Shown piece by piece: positions 8,281 to 18,892 of a DNA stretch of 41,712 nucleotides; positions within the stretch are counted from its first letter, which is position 1; the number at the start of each line of letters is the position of its first letter. The position numbers and the translations under genes were made by a program. The stretch lies in contig JAGAQY010000021.1 in NCBI GenBank assembly GCA_017622495.1, positions 1 to 41,712 on the forward strand, in the 5' to 3' direction. The stretch comes from Bacteroidaceae bacterium. Lineage in GTDB: Bacteria; Bacteroidota; Bacteroidia; Bacteroidales; Bacteroidaceae. The notes beneath the pieces are model-generated. The model made no database searches. It worked only from the letters and a program-made list of their open reading frames with translations, and had not been told where the DNA came from.

Positions 8281-8799
8281 ATGAAAAAGGAAGATAAAGG
8301 ACAGATTATAGCTCAATTGGCTGAAACCATTCAGGCATATCCTCACTTCTATCTTGTAGATGTGACTGCACTCGATGCAACTGCTACAAGCGATTTGAGA
8401 AGAAAGTGCTTCAAGCAGGAAATCAAGATGGTTGTTGTGAAGAACACGCTTCTTCAGAAGGCTCTCGAGACTCTTGAAGGCGACTATTCTCCCTTGTACG
8501 GCTCGCTGAAGGGTACTACAGCTCTGTTCTTCTGTCAGACTGCTAATGTTCCTGCACGTTTGTTGAAGGAATATGCTGACAAGAAGGCCGAGGCTCCTGC
8601 ACTCAAGGCTGCATATGCTGAGGAAGGTTTCTATGTGGGCGCAGATCAGCTCGCTGCTCTTACAAGCATCAAGAGCAAGAACGAAGTTATTGCCGAAATT
8701 GTTGCATTGCTGCAATCACCGGTCAAGAACGTTGTTTCAGCTCTTCAATCTGGTGGTAACACCATTCACGGAGTACTTAAGACACTCGGTGAGAGATAA
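8281..8799 (+). CDS. rplJ: 50S ribosomal protein L10
   Basis: A 172-residue L10, the base of the ribosomal stalk that carries L7/L12 dimers on its C-terminal helix. The N-terminal rRNA-binding fold includes FYLVDVTALDATATSDLRRK and VVVKNTLLQKAL; the C-terminal helical tail ends in VLKTLGER. It starts 15 bases after rplA and is separated from rplL by 38 bases. Confidence 0.97.
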   Translation: MKKEDKGQIIAQLAETIQAYPHFYLVDVTALDATATSDLRRKCFKQEIKMVVVKNTLLQKALETLEGDYSPLYGSLKGTTALFFCQTANVPARLLKEYADKKAEAPALKAAYAEEGFYVGADQLAALTSIKSKNEVIAEIVALLQSPVKNVVSALQSGGNTIHGVLKTLGER

Positions 8800-8837
8800 T
8801 AAATTAAAATTAAAACTAATCTTAAAATTATACGAAA

Positions 8838-9215
8838 ATGGCAGATTTGAAAGCTTTTGCAGAACAATTAGTTAACTTGACAGTAAAGGAAGTTAATGAA
8901 CTTGCAACTATCCTTAAGGAAGAATATGGTATTGAGCCCGCTGCTGCAGCTGTAGCTGTTGCTGCTGGTCCCGCAGCTGGTGCCGCTGAGGCCGCTGAGG
9001 AGAAGACATCATTCGATGTAGTATTGAAGAGCGCTGGCGCAGCTAAGCTCCAGGTAGTTAAGGCTGTAAAGGAAGTTTGTGGTCTCGGTTTGAAGGAGGC
9101 TAAGGACTTGGTAGACGGCGCTCCCAACGTAGTTAAGGAAGGTCTTGCTAAGGACGAGGCTGAGAACTTGAAGAAGGCTCTCGAAGAGGCTGGTGCTGAG
9201 GTAGAACTTAAGTAA
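8838..9215 (+). CDS. rplL: 50S ribosomal protein L7/L12
   Basis: A 125-residue stalk protein that recruits and activates translational GTPases. The N-terminal dimerisation helices ([18 protein letters not shown]) are joined by an alanine-rich hinge (residues about 35-55) to the C-terminal domain with [12 protein letters not shown] and [19 protein letters not shown] terminator-like hairpin follows before rpoB. Confidence 0.98.
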   Translation: MADLKAFAEQLVNLTVKEVNELATILKEEYGIEPAAAAVAVAAGPAAGAAEAAEEKTSFDVVLKSAGAAKLQVVKAVKEVCGLGLKEAKDLVDGAPNVVKEGLAKDEAENLKKALEEAGAEVELK

Positions 9216-9238
9216 CAGCAGCCTGCTAACAGGAAAAC

Positions 9239-9277
9239 GGTTAAGAATCCCCTCGATTTGGGGTTCTTAACCTTTTT
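9239..9277 (+). terminator. intercistronic terminator/attenuator between rplL and rpoB
   Basis: GGTTAAGAATCCCC (9239-9252) pairs with GGGGTTCTTAACC (9260-9272), with a single bulged A, and is followed by five T. It has the form of an intrinsic terminator inside the rplKAJL-rpoBC block. It probably terminates part of the transcripts, so ribosomal proteins exceed polymerase subunits, as in other bacteria that attenuate here. Confidence 0.85.
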
Positions 9278-9316
9278 GTGCCTAATCTTAATTTAAGTTC
9301 TTAAAACCATCACCCA

Positions 9317-12300
9317 ATGTCTTCAAATACTGTAAATCAGAGAATTAACTTTGCTTCTATCAAGAACCCGGTTGAATGTCCGGACTTCTTGGAAGTACAA
9401 TTGAAGTCATTTCAAGACTTCCTCCAGTTAGACACTCCCCCCGAAAAACGTAAGAATGATGGACTTTATAAGGTGTTTGCAGAGAATTTCCCCATTGCAG
9501 ATACCCGAAATAACTTTGTTCTGGAGTTTTTGGACTATTATATTGATCCGCCTCGTTACTCGATAGCAGAGTGCTTGGAACGCGGATTGACATATTGTGT
9601 CCCCTTAAAAGCCAAGTTGAAATTGTATTGCACCGATCCTGATCATGAGGATTTCGATACTGTAATACAAGATGTTTTCTTGGGTCCTATTCCCTATATG
9701 ACCGAGCAGGGTACGTTCATCATCAATGGTGCTGAACGCGTTGTTGTTTCTCAACTTCATCGTTCTCCTGGTGTATTCTTCGGTCAGAGCGTTCATGCTA
9801 ATGGTACGCAACTCTATTCGGCACGTATTATTCCATTCAAGGGTTCTTGGATTGAGTTTGCTACTGACATTAACAATGTGATGTATGCTTACATTGACCG
9901 TAAGAAGAAGTTACCCGTTACAACATTGTTGCGCGCCATCGGTTTTGAAAATGACAAGGACATACTTGAGATATTCAATCTGGCAGAGGAAGTAAAGGTT
10001 AATAAGACCAACATGAAAAAGGTTCTTGGCCGTAAGTTGGCTGCAAGAATCTTGAAGACTCGTATCGAGGATTTTGTTGATGCAGATACCGGTGAAGTTG
10101 TATCAATCGAGCGTAACGAAGTGCTTTTTGATCGAGAGACAGTGTTGGATGAAGACGTTGTTGCTGAAATTCTTGAGTCAGGTGCTGAGACAATCCTCGT
10201 ACACAATGAGGGTGCTAATCAGTCTGACTATTCAATTATATTCAACACCCTGCAGAAGGACCCCAGTAACTCTGAGAAGGAGGCAGTGCTCTACATCTAT
10301 CGTCAGCTGCGTAATGCTGACCCTGCTGATGATGCTAGTGCTCGTGAGGTTATCAACAACCTCTTCTTCTCTGATAAGCGTTACGATTTGGGTGAGGTAG
10401 GTCGTTATCGCATCAATAAGAAGCTCAATCTTACTACAGATATCAATGTAGGTGTACTCACCAAAGAGGATATCATTGAGATTATCAAGTATCTTATTGA
10501 GTTGGTTAACTCTAAGGCTGTTGTCGATGATATCGACCACTTGAGTAACCGTCGTGTACGTACTGTAGGAGAGCAGTTGGCCAACCAGTTTGCCATCGGC
10601 TTGGCACGTATGTCACGCACTATTCGTGAGCGCATGAACGTTCGCGATAATGAAGTATTCACACCGACAGATTTGATTAATGCAAAGACTGTATCGTCTG
10701 TTATCAATTCATTCTTCGGTACGAATGCTCTGTCACAGTTTATGGATCAGACCAACCCCTTGGCTGAGATTACTCATAAACGTCGTATGTCAGCTCTCGG
10801 TCCTGGTGGTCTGTCTCGTGAACGTGCAGGATTTGAGGTTCGTGACGTACACTATACACACTATGGACGTCTTTGTCCTATTGAGACCCCTGAAGGTCCG
10901 AACATTGGTTTGATTTCATCTTTGTGTATATATGCAAAGATTAACCATCTCGGCTTCATTGAGACTCCTTATCGTAAGGTTGAGAATGCCAAGGTTGACC
11001 TTTCTCCCGAAGGTCTGATTTATCTCTCTGCCGAGGAGGAGGAAGACAAAATTATTGCTCAAGGCAATGCTCCGTTGAATGAAGAAGGTGGTTTCATCCG
11101 CAAGAAAGTTAAGGCTCGTCGTGATGCCGACTATCCTGTAGTTGATCCCGATCAGGTAGAATTGATGGACGTGTCGCCTCAACAGATTGCTTCTATTGCA
11201 GCTTCGCTTATCCCGTTCCTGGAGCATGACGATGCTAACCGTGCGTTGATGGGATCTAACATGATGCGCCAGGCTGTGCCCTTGATGCGCAGCGAGGCTC
11301 CTATTGTTGGTACTGGTATTGAAAAACAGTTGGCTGAAGACTCTCGAACACAGCTGGTTGCTGAAGGAGATGGTGTAGTAGAGTATGTAGATGCTGCTAC
11401 AATCAAGATTCTGTATGACCGCACTGAAGAAGAGGAGTTTGTAAGCTTCGACTCTGCATTGAAGGAGTATCAGATTCCTAAGTTCAAACGTACAAACCAG
11501 AATATGACCATCGACTTGCGTCCTATTTGCGAAAAGGGACAGCGTGTCAAGAAGGGTGATATCCTTACCGAAGGTTACTCTACCGAAAATGGAGAGTTGG
11601 CATTGGGTAAGAACCTTCTGGTAGCTTATATGCCTTGGAAGGGATATAACTATGAGGATGCCATTGTGCTTAACGAGCGTGTAGTACGTGAGGATATTCT
11701 GACCTCAGTACATGTAGAGGAGTTTATCCTTGAGGTGCGTGAGACCAAGCGTGGTATGGAAGAGTTGACTTCTGACATTCCTAACGTTAGCGAGGATGCA
11801 ACCAAGGACTTGGATGATACTGGTATTATCCGTATTGGTGCAACCGTAGAACCCGGTGATATCCTTATCGGTAAAATTACTCCTAAGGGTGAATCAGATC
11901 CTTCACCTGAAGAGAAACTGCTCCGTGCAATCTTTGGTGATAAGGCTGGTGACGTGAAGGATGCTTCTTTGAAGGCTTCTCCGTCATTGAAAGGTGTAGT
12001 GATTGACAAGAAACTCTTCTCACGAGCTATCAAGACACGTAGTTCAAAACTTGCTGACAAGGCTTTGATGCCTAAGATCGACGAGGAGTTTGATGAGCGT
12101 GCGGGTGAGTTCAAGAAGATTCTTGTAGATAAGTTGCTCGCTCTTACCGATGGTCTCGTTTCACAGGGTGTGAAGGATTATGTAGGTGTAGAGGTGGTTG
12201 CTAAGGGCGCTAAGTTTACAAAGAAAGAATTGCAGGCGCTTGACTATACCTCAGTTCAGCTCAGTGGTTGGACCAACGATGAGCACAAGAACGAGATGAT

Positions 12301-13129
12301 AAGTCAGCTCATCATCAACTACATCCGTAAATATAAGGAACTTGATGCTGAAATCAAGCGTAAGAAGTTTGCCATCACCATCGGTGACGAGTTGCCCTCG
12401 GGTATCATGCAGATGGCAAAAGTATATATAGCCAAGAAACGTAAGATTGGCGTGGGTGACAAGATGGCTGGTCGCCACGGTAACAAGGGTATTGTGTCGC
12501 GCGTAGTGCGTCAAGAGGACATGCCGTTCCTTGAGGATGGTACGCCAGTAGATATCGTACTGAACCCGCTGGGTGTGCCTTCACGTATGAACATCGGTCA
12601 GATCTTTGAGACTGTTCTCGGCCACGCAGGCCGCAAGTTGGGCGTTAAGTTTGCTACACCTATCTTCGATGGTGCTACATTAGATGATCTCTCGGTATGG
12701 ACCGACAAGGCTGGTCTTCCCCGTTATGGCAAGACATATCTCTATGACGGTGGTACAGGTGATAGATTTGACCAGCCGGCTACAGTGGGTGTGACCTATA
12801 TGCTGAAGCTCGGTCATATGGTTGAGGATAAGATGCACGCCCGTTCTATCGGTCCGTACTCACTCATTACTCAGCAACCCCTTGGTGGTAAGGCTCAGTT
12901 CGGTGGCCAGCGTTTCGGAGAGATGGAGGTTTGGGCACTCGAGGCATTTGGTGCTGCTCACATCTTGCAGGAAATTCTTACTATCAAATCAGATGACGTA
13001 GTAGGCCGTGCTAAGGCATACGAAGCCATTGTTAAGGGCGATCCTATGCCTACACCGGGTATTCCGGAATCTCTCAACGTATTGTTGCATGAGTTAAGAG
13101 GCTTGGGCTTGAGTGTAACCCTCGAATAA
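9317..13129 (+). CDS. rpoB: DNA-directed RNA polymerase subunit beta
   Basis: A 1270-residue beta subunit of RNA polymerase. The rifampicin region is readable ([20 protein letters not shown] then [12 protein letters not shown]), as are the [11 protein letters not shown] block, the active-site lysine region ([15 protein letters not shown]) and the C-terminal clamp segment ([20 protein letters not shown]). Length is usual for Bacteroidetes. No interruption is seen. It is followed after 28 bases by rpoC. Confidence 0.99.
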   Translation: MSSNTVNQRINFASIKNPVECPDFLEVQLKSFQDFLQLDTPPEKRKNDGLYKVFAENFPIADTRNNFVLEFLDYYIDPPRYSIAECLERGLTYCVPLKAKLKLYCTDPDHEDFDTVIQDVFLGPIPYMTEQGTFIINGAERVVVSQLHRSPGVFFGQSVHANGTQLYSARIIPFKGSWIEFATDINNVMYAYIDRKKKLPVTTLLRAIGFENDKDILEIFNLAEEVKVNKTNMKKVLGRKLAARILKTRIEDFVDADTGEVVSIERNEVLFDRETVLDEDVVAEILESGAETILVHNEGANQSDYSIIFNTLQKDPSNSEKEAVLYIYRQLRNADPADDASAREVINNLFFSDKRYDLGEVGRYRINKKLNLTTDINVGVLTKEDIIEIIKYLIELVNSKAVVDDIDHLSNRRVRTVGEQLANQFAIGLARMSRTIRERMNVRDNEVFTPTDLINAKTVSSVINSFFGTNALSQFMDQTNPLAEITHKRRMSALGPGGLSRERAGFEVRDVHYTHYGRLCPIETPEGPNIGLISSLCIYAKINHLGFIETPYRKVENAKVDLSPEGLIYLSAEEEEDKIIAQGNAPLNEEGGFIRKKVKARRDADYPVVDPDQVELMDVSPQQIASIAASLIPFLEHDDANRALMGSNMMRQAVPLMRSEAPIVGTGIEKQLAEDSRTQLVAEGDGVVEYVDAATIKILYDRTEEEEFVSFDSALKEYQIPKFKRTNQNMTIDLRPICEKGQRVKKGDILTEGYSTENGELALGKNLLVAYMPWKGYNYEDAIVLNERVVREDILTSVHVEEFILEVRETKRGMEELTSDIPNVSEDATKDLDDTGIIRIGATVEPGDILIGKITPKGESDPSPEEKLLRAIFGDKAGDVKDASLKASPSLKGVVIDKKLFSRAIKTRSSKLADKALMPKIDEEFDERAGEFKKILVDKLLALTDGLVSQGVKDYVGVEVVAKGAKFTKKELQALDYTSVQLSGWTNDEHKNEMISQLIINYIRKYKELDAEIKRKKFAITIGDELPSGIMQMAKVYIAKKRKIGVGDKMAGRHGNKGIVSRVVRQEDMPFLEDGTPVDIVLNPLGVPSRMNIGQIFETVLGHAGRKLGVKFATPIFDGATLDDLSVWTDKAGLPRYGKTYLYDGGTGDRFDQPATVGVTYMLKLGHMVEDKMHARSIGPYSLITQQPLGGKAQFGGQRFGEMEVWALEAFGAAHILQEILTIKSDDVVGRAKAYEAIVKGDPMPTPGIPESLNVLLHELRGLGLSVTLE

Positions 13130-13157
13130 GACGTTTCATCTTTCAGATTAGAAAATT

Positions 13158-16100
13158 ATGGCTTTTAGAAAAGATACAAAGATTAAGAATAATTTCACGA
13201 AGATTTCGATAGGTTTGGCTTCTCCCGAAGAGATTCTGGAGAATTCAAGTGGTGAGGTTTTGAAACCAGAAACCATCAACTATCGTACATATAAACCTGA
13301 GCGTGATGGTCTCTTCTGCGAGCGCATTTTCGGTCCGGTCAAGGACTACGAGTGCCATTGCGGTAAGTACAAGCGTATCCGTTATAAAGGTATCGTTTGT
13401 GACCGTTGCGGTGTAGAGGTTACTGAGAAGAAGGTTCGTCGTGAACGTATGGGTCATATTCAGCTCGTAGTGCCCGTAGCTCATATTTGGTACTTCCGTT
13501 CGCTCCCTAACAAGATTGGTTATCTGTTGGGATTGCCTACCAAGAGCCTTGACTCTATCATTTATTATGAGCGCTATGTTGTTATCCAGCCTGGTGCAGC
13601 TGCTGAGGAGGGCATCGAAAAGCTTCAATTGCTTGCTGAGGAAGAATATCTCGATCTCCTTGATAAACTCCCGAAAGACAACCAATACCTTGAGGATACC
13701 GATCCTAACAAGTTCATAGCCAAGATGGGTGCAGAGGCCGTATACGACCTCCTCGCAGGTTTGGATTTGGATGCTCTCTCTTACGAGCTCCGTAATCGTG
13801 CGAACAGCGATTCTTCACAACAGCGTAAGAATGACGCGCTGAAGCGTCTGCAGGTAGTGGAGTCATTCCGCGCATCAAAGCATCGCAACCGTCCTGAATG
13901 GATGATTCTTAGAATCGTACCCGTGATACCTCCCGAATTGCGTCCGTTGGTTCCGTTGGATGGTGGCCGTTTTGCGACATCAGATGTTAATGACTTATAT
14001 CGTCGTGTTATTATCCGTAATAACCGTTTGAAGCGTCTTATTGAGATTAAGGCTCCGGAGGTTATCTTGCGTAATGAGAAGCGTATGCTTCAGGAGGCTG
14101 TAGACTCTCTCTTCGACAACTCTCGCAAGGCAAGTGCTGTGAAGTCTGAGGCAAACCGTCCGTTGAAGTCACTCTCTGACTCACTGAAGGGTAAGCAGGG
14201 ACGTTTCCGTCAGAACCTTTTGGGTAAGCGTGTTGACTACTCTGCACGTTCGGTTATCGTCGTAGGTCCTGAGTTGAAGATGGGTGAATGTGGTCTGCCC
14301 AAGCTTATGGCAGCAGAGCTTTACAAGCCGTTTATCATCCGTAAATTGATTGAGCGTGGTATTGTAAAGACCGTTAAGTCGGCCAAGAAGATTGTTGACC
14401 GCAAGGATCCTATCATTTGGGATATCCTTGAGTATGTGATGAAGGGCCATCCAGTGCTTCTCAACCGTGCTCCGACACTTCACCGTCTCGGCATCCAGGC
14501 TTTCCAGCCCAAGATGATTGAGGGTAAGGCCATTCAGTTGCACCCGTTGGCATGTACGGCGTTCAATGCCGACTTCGACGGTGACCAGATGGCTGTTCAC
14601 TTGCCCCTGAGCAATGAAGCAATTCTTGAAGCTCAGATGTTGATGCTTCAGTCACATAATATTCTTAACCCTGCCAATGGTGCTCCTATCACAGTGCCTG
14701 CTCAGGATATGGTACTTGGTTTGTATTATATCACTAAGCTGCGTGAAGGTGCTAAGGGTCAAGGCCTCACATTCTACGGACCTGAAGAGGCTCTTATCGC
14801 CTATAACGAGGGTAAGGTCGATATCCATGCTCCAGTGAAGGTGTTGGTTAATGACCTTGACGAGAATGGCAATATCGTGAAGATGATGCGCGAGACTTCG
14901 GTTGGTCGTGTTATCGTGAATGAAATTGTTCCTGACGAAGTAGGCTTCCTCAATACGATTATCTCTAAGAAATCATTGCGTGATATCATCAGCGATGTTA
15001 TCAAGAAGGTTGGTGTAGCTCGTGCTGCAGAATTCCTTGATGGCATTAAGGATCTTGGTTACAAGATGGCATTCCAGGGTGGCTTGTCGTTTAACTTGGG
15101 TGATATCATTATTCCTGAGGAGAAGGAGCAACTCGTAGCTAAGGGTAACGAAGAGGTTGAGGAGATTATGAACGAGTATAACATGGGTTTCATCACCGAT
15201 AATGAACGTTACAACAAGGTTATTGATGTATGGACTCACGTGAATGATGACCTCTCTCGCATTTTGATGAAGACTATCTCTACCGACGATCAGGGATTCA
15301 ACTCTGTATATATGATGCTTGACTCTGGAGCTCGTGGTAGTAAGGAGCAGATTCGTCAGCTTTCAGGTATGCGTGGTCTTATGGCTAAGCCTCAGAAAGC
15401 TGGTGCAGAAGGTGGTCAGATTATTGAGAACCCCATTTTGTCAAACTTTAAGGAAGGCCTTTCGGTGCTTGAGTACTTTATCTCTACTCACGGTGCTCGT
15501 AAGGGTTTGGCCGATACCGCATTGAAGACTGCGGATGCTGGTTACTTGACACGTCGTCTTGTTGACGTCTCTCACGACGTTATTATCAATGAAGAGGACT
15601 GTGGTACCTTGCGTGGTCTTGTATGTACTGCATTGAAGAACAATGATGAGGTTATCGCTTCACTCTCTGAACGCATACTTGGTCGTGTATCTGTTCATGA
15701 TGTAATTCATCCGACTACAGGTGAACTTCTTGTTGCCGGTGGTGAAGAAATTACGGAGGATATTGCCAAGAAGATTGAAAATTCGCCCATCGAAAGTGTT
15801 GAAATCCGTTCGGTTCTCACTTGTGAGTCCAAGAGGGGTGTCTGCGCTAAGTGCTATGGCCGCAACTTGGCTACCAGCCGTATGGTTGAAAAGGGTGAGG
15901 CTGTCGGTGTTATTGCAGCTCAGTCAATCGGTGAGCCGGGTACACAGCTGACTCTTCGTACGTTCCATGCCGGTGGTACTGCTTCTAACATTGCCGCTAA
16001 TGCTACTATCGTGGCTAAGAACAATTGTCGTGTAGAGTTTGATGAACTTCGCACTGTTGATGCTGTCGATGAAACAGGTGAGGCGGTGAAGATTGTGGTT

Positions 16101-17444
16101 GGCCGTTTGGGTGAGGTTCGTTTCGTAGATCAAAATACAGGTATCGCACTTTCTGCACAATCGTTGCCTTATGGTGCTACATTGTTTGTTGCTGATAAGA
16201 CTATTGTAGAGAAGGGTACAATGATTGCAAAGTGGGACCCCTTCAATGCAGTTATTATTACAGAAACTGCAGGTCGCGTACAACTCGAATCTGTTATTGA
16301 AGGCGTTACCTATCGTGTAGACTCTGATGAATCTACAGGTCTGCGCGAAATCATTATCATCGAGTCTAAGGATAAGACCAAGATTCCTTCTGCTCATATC
16401 TTGAATGAAGATGGTATGATAGTTCGTACCTACAACCTTCCTGTGGGTGGTCACGTGGTTGTTGATGATGGTCAGATTCTTAAGGCCGGTGAGGTTCTCG
16501 TGAAGATACCTCGTGCACAGGGTAAGGCTGGTGACATCACCGGTGGTCTTCCCCGTGTTACAGAGCTTTTCGAGGCACGTAACCCGTCGAATCCCGCTGT
16601 TGTATCAGAAATTGATGGTGAAATCACCATGGGTAAGGTTAAACGTGGTAATCGCGAAGTTATCGTTACCTCTAAGACTGGTGATGTAAAGAAATATCTC
16701 ATCTCGCTTTCTAAGCAGATTCTTGTACAGGAGAATGACTATGTACGTGCTGGCACGCCGCTCTCTGATGGCGCCATCACCCCGCAGGATATCCTTGCTA
16801 TTAAGGGTCCCACTGCTGTGCAGGAGTATATTGTTAACGAGGTTCAAGACGTATATCGTCTGCAGGGTGTAAAGATCAATGATAAGCACTTTGAGATTAT
16901 TGTGCGTCAGATGATGCGCAAGGTGCAGATTGATGAACCTGGTGATACTCGCTTCCTTGAGGCTCAGATAGTTGATAAACTCGACTTTATGGAAGAGAAT
17001 GACCGTATCTGGGGCAAGAAAGTGGTTGTAGATGCCGGTGATTCAGAAAATCTGGCTGCTGGTCAAATCGTTACAGCTCGCAAGCTTCGTGATGAGAACA
17101 GTGCGCTCAAGCGCCGCGACCTTAAGTTGGTACAGGTGCGTGATGCTGTACCTGCTACATCTACACAGATTCTGCAGGGTATCACTCGAGCAGCTTTGCA
17201 GACCTCTAGCTTCATGTCGGCTGCATCGTTCCAGGAGACCACAAAGGTTCTTAATGATGCTGCTATCAATGGTAAGAGCGATCGCCTTGAGGGCATGAAG
17301 GAGAATGTTATTTGCGGACATCTCATACCTGCTGGTACTGGTCAGCGTGAGTTCGAGAAGATTGTAGTAGGTTCGCTTGAGGATTACGAGCGTATGCAGG
17401 CGAACAAACGCAATGTGATTGATTTTAGCGAGAAAGAGGATTAA
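13158..17444 (+). CDS. rpoC: DNA-directed RNA polymerase subunit beta'
   Basis: A 1428-residue beta' subunit. It carries the N-terminal zinc ribbon ([19 protein letters not shown]), the catalytic Mg-binding loop [12 protein letters not shown], the bridge-helix and trigger-loop region ([20 protein letters not shown]), and the second zinc site ([15 protein letters not shown]). Full length and intact. It closes the operon; a strong intrinsic terminator lies about 20 bases downstream. Confidence 0.99.
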   Translation: MAFRKDTKIKNNFTKISIGLASPEEILENSSGEVLKPETINYRTYKPERDGLFCERIFGPVKDYECHCGKYKRIRYKGIVCDRCGVEVTEKKVRRERMGHIQLVVPVAHIWYFRSLPNKIGYLLGLPTKSLDSIIYYERYVVIQPGAAAEEGIEKLQLLAEEEYLDLLDKLPKDNQYLEDTDPNKFIAKMGAEAVYDLLAGLDLDALSYELRNRANSDSSQQRKNDALKRLQVVESFRASKHRNRPEWMILRIVPVIPPELRPLVPLDGGRFATSDVNDLYRRVIIRNNRLKRLIEIKAPEVILRNEKRMLQEAVDSLFDNSRKASAVKSEANRPLKSLSDSLKGKQGRFRQNLLGKRVDYSARSVIVVGPELKMGECGLPKLMAAELYKPFIIRKLIERGIVKTVKSAKKIVDRKDPIIWDILEYVMKGHPVLLNRAPTLHRLGIQAFQPKMIEGKAIQLHPLACTAFNADFDGDQMAVHLPLSNEAILEAQMLMLQSHNILNPANGAPITVPAQDMVLGLYYITKLREGAKGQGLTFYGPEEALIAYNEGKVDIHAPVKVLVNDLDENGNIVKMMRETSVGRVIVNEIVPDEVGFLNTIISKKSLRDIISDVIKKVGVARAAEFLDGIKDLGYKMAFQGGLSFNLGDIIIPEEKEQLVAKGNEEVEEIMNEYNMGFITDNERYNKVIDVWTHVNDDLSRILMKTISTDDQGFNSVYMMLDSGARGSKEQIRQLSGMRGLMAKPQKAGAEGGQIIENPILSNFKEGLSVLEYFISTHGARKGLADTALKTADAGYLTRRLVDVSHDVIINEEDCGTLRGLVCTALKNNDEVIASLSERILGRVSVHDVIHPTTGELLVAGGEEITEDIAKKIENSPIESVEIRSVLTCESKRGVCAKCYGRNLATSRMVEKGEAVGVIAAQSIGEPGTQLTLRTFHAGGTASNIAANATIVAKNNCRVEFDELRTVDAVDETGEAVKIVVGRLGEVRFVDQNTGIALSAQSLPYGATLFVADKTIVEKGTMIAKWDPFNAVIITETAGRVQLESVIEGVTYRVDSDESTGLREIIIIESKDKTKIPSAHILNEDGMIVRTYNLPVGGHVVVDDGQILKAGEVLVKIPRAQGKAGDITGGLPRVTELFEARNPSNPAVVSEIDGEITMGKVKRGNREVIVTSKTGDVKKYLISLSKQILVQENDYVRAGTPLSDGAITPQDILAIKGPTAVQEYIVNEVQDVYRLQGVKINDKHFEIIVRQMMRKVQIDEPGDTRFLEAQIVDKLDFMEENDRIWGKKVVVDAGDSENLAAGQIVTARKLRDENSALKRRDLKLVQVRDAVPATSTQILQGITRAALQTSSFMSAASFQETTKVLNDAAINGKSDRLEGMKENVICGHLIPAGTGQREFEKIVVGSLEDYERMQANKRNVIDFSEKED

Positions 17445-17461
17445 CTATTTTTCTCTTAGAT

Positions 17462-17498
17462 AAAAAGGAAGGCGGAGTATTCTCCGTCTTCCTTTTTT
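17462..17498 (+). terminator. rpoBC operon terminator
   Basis: AAGGAAGGCGGAG (17465-17477) pairs with CTCCGTCTTCCTT (17482-17494), with one G-T pair and a TATT loop. It is followed by a T-run and preceded by an A-run, so it could stop transcription from either side. Confidence 0.9.
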
Positions 17499-17520
17499 GC
17501 TACTAGCCTATGTGATTAAG

Positions 17521-17552
17521 AAAAAGAGGCTCGCCTTCACGGCGAACCTCTT
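17521..17552 (-). terminator. terminator of the tRNA-Asn transcript
   Basis: Read on the minus strand, AAGAGG and TCGCC pair with GGCGA and CCTCTT around a 5-nt loop, with one unpaired base on each side, followed by TTTTT. It lies just after the tRNA-Asn pair and faces the rpoC terminator 22 bases away. Confidence 0.85.
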
Positions 17553-17555
17553 CCG

Positions 17556-17629
17556 CTCTTCGTCTTGGACTTGAACCAAGGACCCTCTGATTAACAGTCA
17601 GATGCTCTAACCAACTGAGCTAACGAAGA
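17556..17629 (-). tRNA. tRNA-Asn (anticodon GTT), copy 1
   Basis: A 74-nt cloverleaf with acceptor TCTTCGT/ACGAAGA, discriminator G, anticodon loop CTGTTAA (anticodon GTT) and T-arm CTTGG/CCAAG. It is identical to the copy at 17655-17728. Confidence 0.95.
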
Positions 17630-17654
17630 ATAATTGTTTAACCCTTAAATCTTG

Positions 17655-17728
17655 CTCTTCGTCTTGGACTTGAACCAAGGACCCTCTGATTAACAGTCAG
17701 ATGCTCTAACCAACTGAGCTAACGAAGA
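17655..17728 (-). tRNA. tRNA-Asn (anticodon GTT), copy 2
   Basis: This copy is identical over 74 nt to tRNA-Asn copy 1, with start points 99 bases apart; the identity extends a few bases into the flanks. This points to a tandem duplication. The upstream (promoter-proximal) copy on the minus strand is this one. Confidence 0.95.
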
Positions 17729-17842
17729 ATATCACTTTCTTTTGCTACTATAGTGTAAAGTAGTTTTGTCGCGTTTGAGGAATTTTCGATTTTTTTCTCT
17801 CAATTGCGGTGCAAAATTAGTAGGATATTTTGAAATATGCAA

Positions 17843-17850
17843 TAACTTTG
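17843..17850 (+). promoter_or_regulatory. -7 box of the PfkB kinase gene
   Basis: TAACTTTG matches TAnnTTTG exactly; no TTTG is seen at the right distance upstream. The start site would be near 17857, about 30 bases before ATG 17889. This supports the shorter protein start. Confidence 0.45.
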
Positions 17851-17888
17851 CAGAAAAAAATACGAAAAAGAGAAAATTAAAGCAAGAA

Positions 17889-18881
17889 ATGAAGAAAATT
17901 ATAGGTATAGGCAACGCTTTGGTGGATGTTTTGGCCAAGTTGCAAGATGATGAGTTGTTAGAAGTGTTTGGATTGTCAAAAGGCGGTATGACCCTCATAG
18001 GCGATGTGGAGCAGTCGCGTATACAAGAGCGTTTCGCTTCACTCGACGTAGAGCGTGCTACAGGAGGTTCGGCAGGCAATACCATGTTGGCTTTGGCTAA
18101 CCTGTCTATGCAGCCGGGATTTATCGGTGCTGTAGGTGATGATACTACTGGGCATTTCTTTGTGGAAACATGTTCGGATAAAGGTATCACTCCTTATCTT
18201 GTTAAGCTGCCTCAGCAGTCGGGTATAGCATATACGTTTATATCACCCAATGGCGAGCGCACCTTTGCTACATATCTTGGTGCTGCAGCTATGATGGCTC
18301 CTGATAACATCGACGGTTCTATGTTTGAGGGTTACGATTATCTATACGTTGAAGGCTATCTTGTGCAGAATCATGCGCTTATTCTTCGTGCTGTAGAACT
18401 AGCTAAGTATATGGGGCTCAAGATTTGTTTAGACCTTGCAAGTTATAATGTCGTAGAAGCAGATAAGGAATTCTTCAACCTTTTGTTGACGGAATATGTT
18501 GACATTGTATTTGCAAACGAAGAGGAGGCCCGTGCATTCACGGGTGCCACTCCGGAAAGAGCACTTGAACAACTGCATGAGCTGTGTGAGATAGCTGTTG
18601 TCAAGTTGGGTGCTGGTGGTTCTATGATAATGCGTAAAGGCGAAAAGGTTACCGTGGAAGCCATGCCTGTATCTGAGGTGCTTGATACCACTGCTGCGGG
18701 TGATTTTTATGCGGCAGGAGTGTTGTATGGCCTTCTGCATGGCTATGGGTTGCGCCAATGTGCAGAGATTGGCTCCTTATTGGCAGGACACGTCATTCAG
18801 ACATTGGGCACTAAACTTGATGCCGCTTCTTGGGATGAGATCCGAATGGAGGTCTCTCGTATTACAGGTGTGGAATCTTAA
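17889..18881 (+). CDS. PfkB-family sugar/nucleoside kinase, adenosine kinase-like
   Basis: A 330-residue ribokinase-superfamily kinase that transfers phosphate from ATP to a sugar or nucleoside hydroxyl. The N-terminus KKIIGIGNALVDVLA and GGSAGNTMLALANL (the first PfkB signature) are clear. The second signature reads DTTAAGDFYAAGVLYG, with the catalytic base Asp272; the AAGD form is as in ribokinase. Bacteroidetes relatives are usually annotated as adenosine kinase; the substrate is not proved here. The frame is open further upstream (to 17766), but those codons overlap the promoter and lack family sequence, so ATG 17889 is the start. The S41 protease gene follows 11 bases on. Confidence 0.88.
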   Translation: MKKIIGIGNALVDVLAKLQDDELLEVFGLSKGGMTLIGDVEQSRIQERFASLDVERATGGSAGNTMLALANLSMQPGFIGAVGDDTTGHFFVETCSDKGITPYLVKLPQQSGIAYTFISPNGERTFATYLGAAAMMAPDNIDGSMFEGYDYLYVEGYLVQNHALILRAVELAKYMGLKICLDLASYNVVEADKEFFNLLLTEYVDIVFANEEEARAFTGATPERALEQLHELCEIAVVKLGAGGSMIMRKGEKVTVEAMPVSEVLDTTAAGDFYAAGVLYGLLHGYGLRQCAEIGSLLAGHVIQTLGTKLDAASWDEIRMEVSRITGVES

Positions 18882-18892
18882 AGATAAGGTAT

